This document shows positions 60,680-64,000 of a DNA stretch of 64,000 bases, one piece after another (the stretch's first letter is position 1; the number at the start of each line of letters is the position of its first letter). A program made the translations under genes and the position numbers. Source of the DNA: Thalassobius sp965218685 (GTDB taxonomy: Bacteria > Pseudomonadota > Alphaproteobacteria > Rhodobacterales > Rhodobacteraceae); assembly GCF_965218685.1 (NCBI RefSeq), contig NZ_OZ244657.1:2852001-2916000 (forward strand), read 5' to 3'. A model generated the notes under the pieces. The model searched no databases. It saw only the letters and a list, made by a program, of their open reading frames with translations, and was not told the origin of the DNA.

Positions 60680-61453
60680 ATGCCCACATTCTACGGAACC
60701 ACGATCCAATCGCCCATGATGCTGGGCACGGCGCAGTACCCCTCGCCCGCCATTCTGGCCGATGCCTTCCGCCGCTCGGGCGCAGGGATCGCCACGGTAT
60801 CGGTCCGGCGCGAGGCTGGCGGCGACCGCGCCGGTCAGGATTTCTGGCAACTGATCAAAGACTTGGACGTCGCCGTTCTGCCCAACACCGCTGGCTGCCA
60901 TTCCGTGCGCGAGGCCGTGACCACCGCCCAGATGGCGCGCGAGCTGTTCGACACGCCCTGGATCAAGCTCGAGGTGATCGGCCATGCCGACACCCTGCAA
61001 CCCGATCCGTTCGGACTGGTCGAGGCAGCGAAAATCCTGACCGACGATGGGTTTCAGGTCTTCCCCTATTGCACCGAGGATCTGGTTCTGTGTGACCGCC
61101 TGCTGGAAGCCGGGTGCCAGGTTCTGATGCCCTGGGGCGCACCCATCGGCACCGGGTTGGGGCTGAACAACAAATACGGGCTGCGCAGCCTGCGCGCGCA
61201 TTACCCGGACGTGCCCCTGGTGATTGATGCGGGCCTTGGCCTGCCCAGCCAGGCGGCCCACGCGATGGAGATGGGCTTTGACGCAGTGCTGCTGAACACC
61301 GCCGTTGCCAAGGCGGGTGATCCCGCGGCGATGGCCGAGGCATTCGGGCGTGCGGTGGACGCTGGTCGGCTGGCATACGAGGCCGATCCGATGACCCCGC
61401 GCGACATGGCCGCGCCCTCGACCCCCGTTTTGGGAAAGGCGTTCCTGGCATGA
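60680..61453 (+). CDS. thiG: Thiazole synthase ThiG
   Basis: 257 residues. LMLGTAQYPSP opens the family barrel. The Schiff-base lysine lies in TPWIKLEVIGHADTLQPD, and VFPYCTEDLVLC, VLMPWGAPIGTGLGL and DAVLLNTAVAKAGDP are conserved. It forms the thiazole phosphate from deoxyxylulose phosphate, iminoglycine and ThiS-thiocarboxylate. It starts 1 base after the thiS stop, with GGAGG upstream. Confidence 0.96.
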   Translation: MPTFYGTTIQSPMMLGTAQYPSPAILADAFRRSGAGIATVSVRREAGGDRAGQDFWQLIKDLDVAVLPNTAGCHSVREAVTTAQMARELFDTPWIKLEVIGHADTLQPDPFGLVEAAKILTDDGFQVFPYCTEDLVLCDRLLEAGCQVLMPWGAPIGTGLGLNNKYGLRSLRAHYPDVPLVIDAGLGLPSQAAHAMEMGFDAVLLNTAVAKAGDPAAMAEAFGRAVDAGRLAYEADPMTPRDMAAPSTPVLGKAFLA

Positions 61454-62046
61454 GCTTGCATCCCTTCTATCCGATCTTTGACGACGTCAAATGGCTGCAC
61501 CGGATGCTGCCCTTGGGCGTGAAACTGGTACAGCTGCGGATCAAGAATCAGCCCCTGGACGGGGTGCGCACCCAACTGGCCGAGGCGCGCGATTTGTGCG
61601 CGCAACATGGGGCCACACTGGTGGTGAATGATTATTGGCAACTGGCGATCGAGCTGGGCTGCGACTGGCTGCATCTGGGCCAAGAGGATCTGGACGAAGC
61701 TGACGTTGACGCGATCCGCGCAGCGGGCCTGAAACTGGGCATTTCCACCCATGACCGGGCCGAGCTGGACCGCGCGCTTGCCCTGAACCCCGACTATGTC
61801 GCGCTTGGCCCTGTCTATCCGACGATCCTGAAGAAAATGAAATGGCACCAGCAGGGGCTGGAAAAGCTGACCGAGTGGAAACAGATCATCGGCGATATCC
61901 CCCTGATCGCCATCGGCGGCATGTCGGTGGACCGCGCCCAAGGCGCTTTTGATGCTGGCGCGGACGTGGTTTCGGCCGTGACCGACATCACCCTGAATGA
62001 CGCCCCCGAGGATCGCGTCCGTGAATGGCTGAGGGCAACATCTTGA
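61450..62046 (+). CDS. thiE: Thiamine phosphate synthase ThiE
   Basis: 198 residues. KLVQLRIKNQ, VVNDYWQLAIELGCDWLHLGQEDL, GISTHDRAELDRAL, YVALGPVYPT and IAIGGMSVDRA are the TIM-barrel motifs in order. It couples HMP pyrophosphate with thiazole phosphate. It shares ATGA with thiG and overlaps thiF by about 22 bases. Confidence 0.95.
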   Translation: MSLHPFYPIFDDVKWLHRMLPLGVKLVQLRIKNQPLDGVRTQLAEARDLCAQHGATLVVNDYWQLAIELGCDWLHLGQEDLDEADVDAIRAAGLKLGISTHDRAELDRALALNPDYVALGPVYPTILKKMKWHQQGLEKLTEWKQIIGDIPLIAIGGMSVDRAQGAFDAGADVVSAVTDITLNDAPEDRVREWLRATS

Positions 62047-62999
62047 GCCGCTATGCCCGACAGATCGCCGTTATTGGCCCAGATGGGCACGACGCCCTGC
62101 GCCGCGCCCGTGTGCTGGTGATCGGTGCGGGCGGCTTGGGTGCGCCGGCGCTGCAATACCTTGTTGGCGCTGGCGTGGGCCATATCCGTCTGGTCGATCC
62201 TGATCGGGTCGAGCTCAGCAATCTGCACCGCCAGACCCTGTTTCGCGCGGGCGACATCGGCCAACCCAAGGCGCTGGCCGCCGCGGCGCATCTGCGGCAG
62301 TTGAATGCCGACAGCCGGGTCGAGGCGCTTGTTACCGCCTTTGACCCCGAAAGCGCGGCCGATCTGTGCGATGGCATGAACCTGGTGCTGGACTGCGCCG
62401 ACAGTTTCGCCGCCTCATACGTGGCCTCGGACCATTGCCTTGGCGCGGGCATCCCGCTGATCAGCGCCTCGGTTGTGGGAACCGAGGGCTATTGCGGCGG
62501 ATTTTGCGGCGGCGCGCCCTCGTTGCGGGCGGTGTTCCCCGATCTGCCCGCCCGGCTGGGCAGCTGCGATGCGGATGGGGTGATGGGCGCCTCGGTCGGG
62601 GTGATCGGCAGCCTGCAGGTACAGATGGCCATGTCCGTTCTGACCGGCGACCGCACCCCGATGGGCAAGCTCGTCAGCTATGACGCCACTGCCTTGCGCT
62701 TTGGCGGTTTCCGCTTTGACAAGGCCGAAGAGCCGCCCATGGGCCATAGCTTCATCGCCGCCCGTGACATTACCCAAACCGATTTTCTGGTGGACCTGCG
62801 CGCCGCGGACGAGCCCGGCCCCGCCCTGCGCGGTGCCACCCGCCACGAGGTGAGCGATTTCGACCACCTGACCCCCAATGCAGAACGTATCGTTCTGGCC
62901 TGCCGCTCGGGTCTGCGTGCCTGGCAGGCTGCGGAACGGCTTAGACAAAACTGGGACGGAAACATCGCGCTGATCGCCCTTGGCGACAGCACCGACTAA
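62025..62999 (+). CDS. thiF: ThiS adenylyltransferase ThiF with rhodanese-like C-terminus
   Basis: 324 residues if begun at the ATG at 62025; a TTG at 62043 with GAGGG upstream would give MSRYARQIAVIGPDG. The E1-like domain has VLVIGAGGLGAPALQYLVGAG (ATP site), DRVELSNLHRQTLF and GVMGASVGVIGSLQVQMA. The final 80 residues form a rhodanese-like segment, FLVDLRAADEPGPALRGATRHEV, with the active-site motif LACRSGLRAWQAAERL (Cys near residue 293). Such fusions are known in MoeB/ThiF relatives and provide a sulfur-transfer cysteine. It overlaps thiE. Confidence 0.92.
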   Translation: MAEGNILSRYARQIAVIGPDGHDALRRARVLVIGAGGLGAPALQYLVGAGVGHIRLVDPDRVELSNLHRQTLFRAGDIGQPKALAAAAHLRQLNADSRVEALVTAFDPESAADLCDGMNLVLDCADSFAASYVASDHCLGAGIPLISASVVGTEGYCGGFCGGAPSLRAVFPDLPARLGSCDADGVMGASVGVIGSLQVQMAMSVLTGDRTPMGKLVSYDATALRFGGFRFDKAEEPPMGHSFIAARDITQTDFLVDLRAADEPGPALRGATRHEVSDFDHLTPNAERIVLACRSGLRAWQAAERLRQNWDGNIALIALGDSTD

Positions 63000-63014
63000 A
63001 CAGGAGAAGACCCC

Positions 63015-63953
63015 ATGCTGAAACACCTACTGACAAGCGCCGCCCTGCTGGCCGCGACCCCGGCCTTTGCGGCCGACAAGATGACCGTCCTGCTGGACTG
63101 GTTCGTCAACCCCGATCACGGGCCGATCATCGTGGCGCAGGAAAAGGGCTATTTCGCCGATCAGGGCCTTGAGGTCGAGATCGTGGCCCCCGCTGATCCG
63201 TCCGACCCGCCGAAACTGGTGGCTGCGGGTAAGGCTGAACTGGCGATTTCCTATCAGCCGCAGCTGCACCTGCAAGTCGCCCAAGGCCTGCCGCTGAAAC
63301 GCGTTGGCACGCTGGTCGCGACCCCGCTGAACTGTCTGCTGGTGCTTGAGGATGGTCCGATCAAAAACATCGCCGATCTGAAGGGCGGCAAGATCGGCTA
63401 TTCGGTTGCCGGCGTGGAAGAGGCCCTGCTGACCGCGATCCTGGAAAAGCACGGGCTGACCATGTCGGACATCGAACTGGTGAACGTGAACTGGTCGCTG
63501 TCGCCCTCGCTGATGTCGGGGCAGGTTGACGCCGTTCTGGGCGCTTACCGAAATTTCGAGCTGAACCAGATGACCATTGAGGGCGTCGAGGGCAAGTGTT
63601 TCTACATCGAAGAGGAAGGCGTGCCCACCTATGACGAGCTGATCTATGTCGCCAACCCCGACAAAATGGACGCCGATCAGCTGCGCCGTTTCCTGCGCGC
63701 AACCGAACTGGCCACCCAGTTCATCGTCAACCACCCGCAAGAAAGCTGGGAGATTTTCTCGGGCACCTCGACCGAGCTGCAGGACCAGCTGAACGAGATG
63801 GCCTGGGCCGACACCCTGCCCCGCTTTGCCCTGCGCCCCGAGGCGCTGGACGAGGGCCGCTATACCCGCTTCGAGGCCTTCCTGGCCGAGGCTGGTCTGG
63901 TCGAGGGCACCCGCGCGGTGTCTGATCTGGCCGTGGATCTGGGGGCGGAATGA
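63015..63953 (+). CDS. thiY: ABC substrate-binding protein for pyrimidine precursors (ThiY-like)
   Basis: 312 residues with signal peptide LKHLLTSAALLAATPAFA cleaved before ADK. The NMT1/THI5 fold is opened by VLLDWFVNPDHGPIIVAQEKGYF, whose aromatic and acidic residues resemble the HMP or formyl-aminopyrimidine-binding site, and GYSVAGVEEALLTAIL follows. Likely role: uptake of a hydroxymethylpyrimidine precursor for salvage through ThiD. Permease and ATPase genes would lie beyond the window. It overlaps the next gene by ATGA. Confidence 0.9.
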   Translation: MLKHLLTSAALLAATPAFAADKMTVLLDWFVNPDHGPIIVAQEKGYFADQGLEVEIVAPADPSDPPKLVAAGKAELAISYQPQLHLQVAQGLPLKRVGTLVATPLNCLLVLEDGPIKNIADLKGGKIGYSVAGVEEALLTAILEKHGLTMSDIELVNVNWSLSPSLMSGQVDAVLGAYRNFELNQMTIEGVEGKCFYIEEEGVPTYDELIYVANPDKMDADQLRRFLRATELATQFIVNHPQESWEIFSGTSTELQDQLNEMAWADTLPRFALRPEALDEGRYTRFEAFLAEAGLVEGTRAVSDLAVDLGAE

Positions 63954-64000
63954 GCTACGGCACCGTCTTTCCCAAATGGCGCGATGCGGCGGGTCCCCAG
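63950..64000 (+). CDS. Start of a probable TenA-family thiaminase
   Basis: Only 17 residues are visible (MSYGTVFPKWRDAAGPQ), starting inside the thiY stop codon. The opening and its position after thiY resemble TenA-type aminopyrimidine aminohydrolases that salvage degraded thiamine. An ABC permease gene would begin with a more hydrophobic stretch. The call is tentative because the gene runs out of the window. Confidence 0.5.
   Translation, partial: MSYGTVFPKWRDAAGPQ

Noticed and set aside
1..64000. tRNA, rRNA, CRISPR arrays, prophage and complete insertion sequences
   Set aside because: I looked for T-loop and anticodon-stem patterns, spaced repeats, terminal inverted repeats and transposase motifs by eye and found none convincing. 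A covariance-model scan would be decisive.

Overview
The window is a dense, GC-rich stretch of a Rhodobacterales (Roseobacter-group) alphaproteobacterial chromosome. The evidence is the gene content and order: a yajC-secD-secF block running into ccmABCDG, a soxB-D-A-G sarcosine oxidase operon, ccmI-ruvX, a THI-box thiamine operon, and many ATGA or GTGA gene overlaps. The family-level placement is inference. No rRNA, tRNA, CRISPR array, intact insertion sequence or prophage was seen, and no gene-free stretch exceeds 300 bases.

Layout. 1-2.7 kb: 3' part of fliG, a DMT exporter and an LpxL/HtrB-like acyltransferase. 2.7-10.4 kb (minus): yajC-secD-secF, a TauE-like permease, an Mth938-domain protein, ccmA-B-C-D-G and a DUF1223 thioredoxin-fold protein, which together form a Sec export and cytochrome c maturation block. 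10.6-16.8 kb: a membrane pentapeptide-repeat protein containing a perfect internal inverted repeat, serS, then yfgM-like, bamB and der (minus). 17-28 kb: an RND efflux pair, an Atm1-type ABC exporter, a LysM protein, a LOG-family protein, RarD, iron superoxide dismutase, and a small secreted-protein gene whose signal peptide is out of frame. 28-37.7 kb: sarcosine oxidase genes with an extra secreted-protein gene inside the operon, ccmI, ruvX, a DUF1289 protein, a TauE/SafE permease and dusA.

37.7-44.2 kb is an accessory-looking set of extracytoplasmic redox genes. It holds a ferric-reductase-like flavocytochrome divergent from a five-heme cytochrome c, and a MauG/CcpA-like diheme protein downstream of a calcium-binding FG-GAP/UnbV protein that has a cysteine-rich insert.

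44.3-58.6 kb is the most interesting part: an apparently self-contained sigma-54 regulon. A divergent rpoN paralogue is transcribed away from acoX-acoA-acoB-acoC, an AhpD-like protein and a one-cysteine peroxiredoxin. These are followed by an AcoR-like activator that has GAF and AAA+ domains but no C-terminal DNA-binding helix-turn-helix, and then by a five-gene ABC importer with a Tat-exported binding protein, two permeases and two unequal ATPases. Near-identical -24/-12 promoters precede acoX and the ABC binding-protein gene. The likely logic is that a dedicated sigma factor and an enhancer-independent activator switch on uptake of a substrate and its thiamine-dependent cleavage. The lipoyl E2 protein may also feed electrons to the peroxiredoxin through the AhpD-like protein.

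58.6-64 kb: a TPP riboswitch and thiD-thiO-thiS-thiG-thiE-thiF-thiY, with the start of a probable tenA. ThiF carries a C-terminal rhodanese-like segment.
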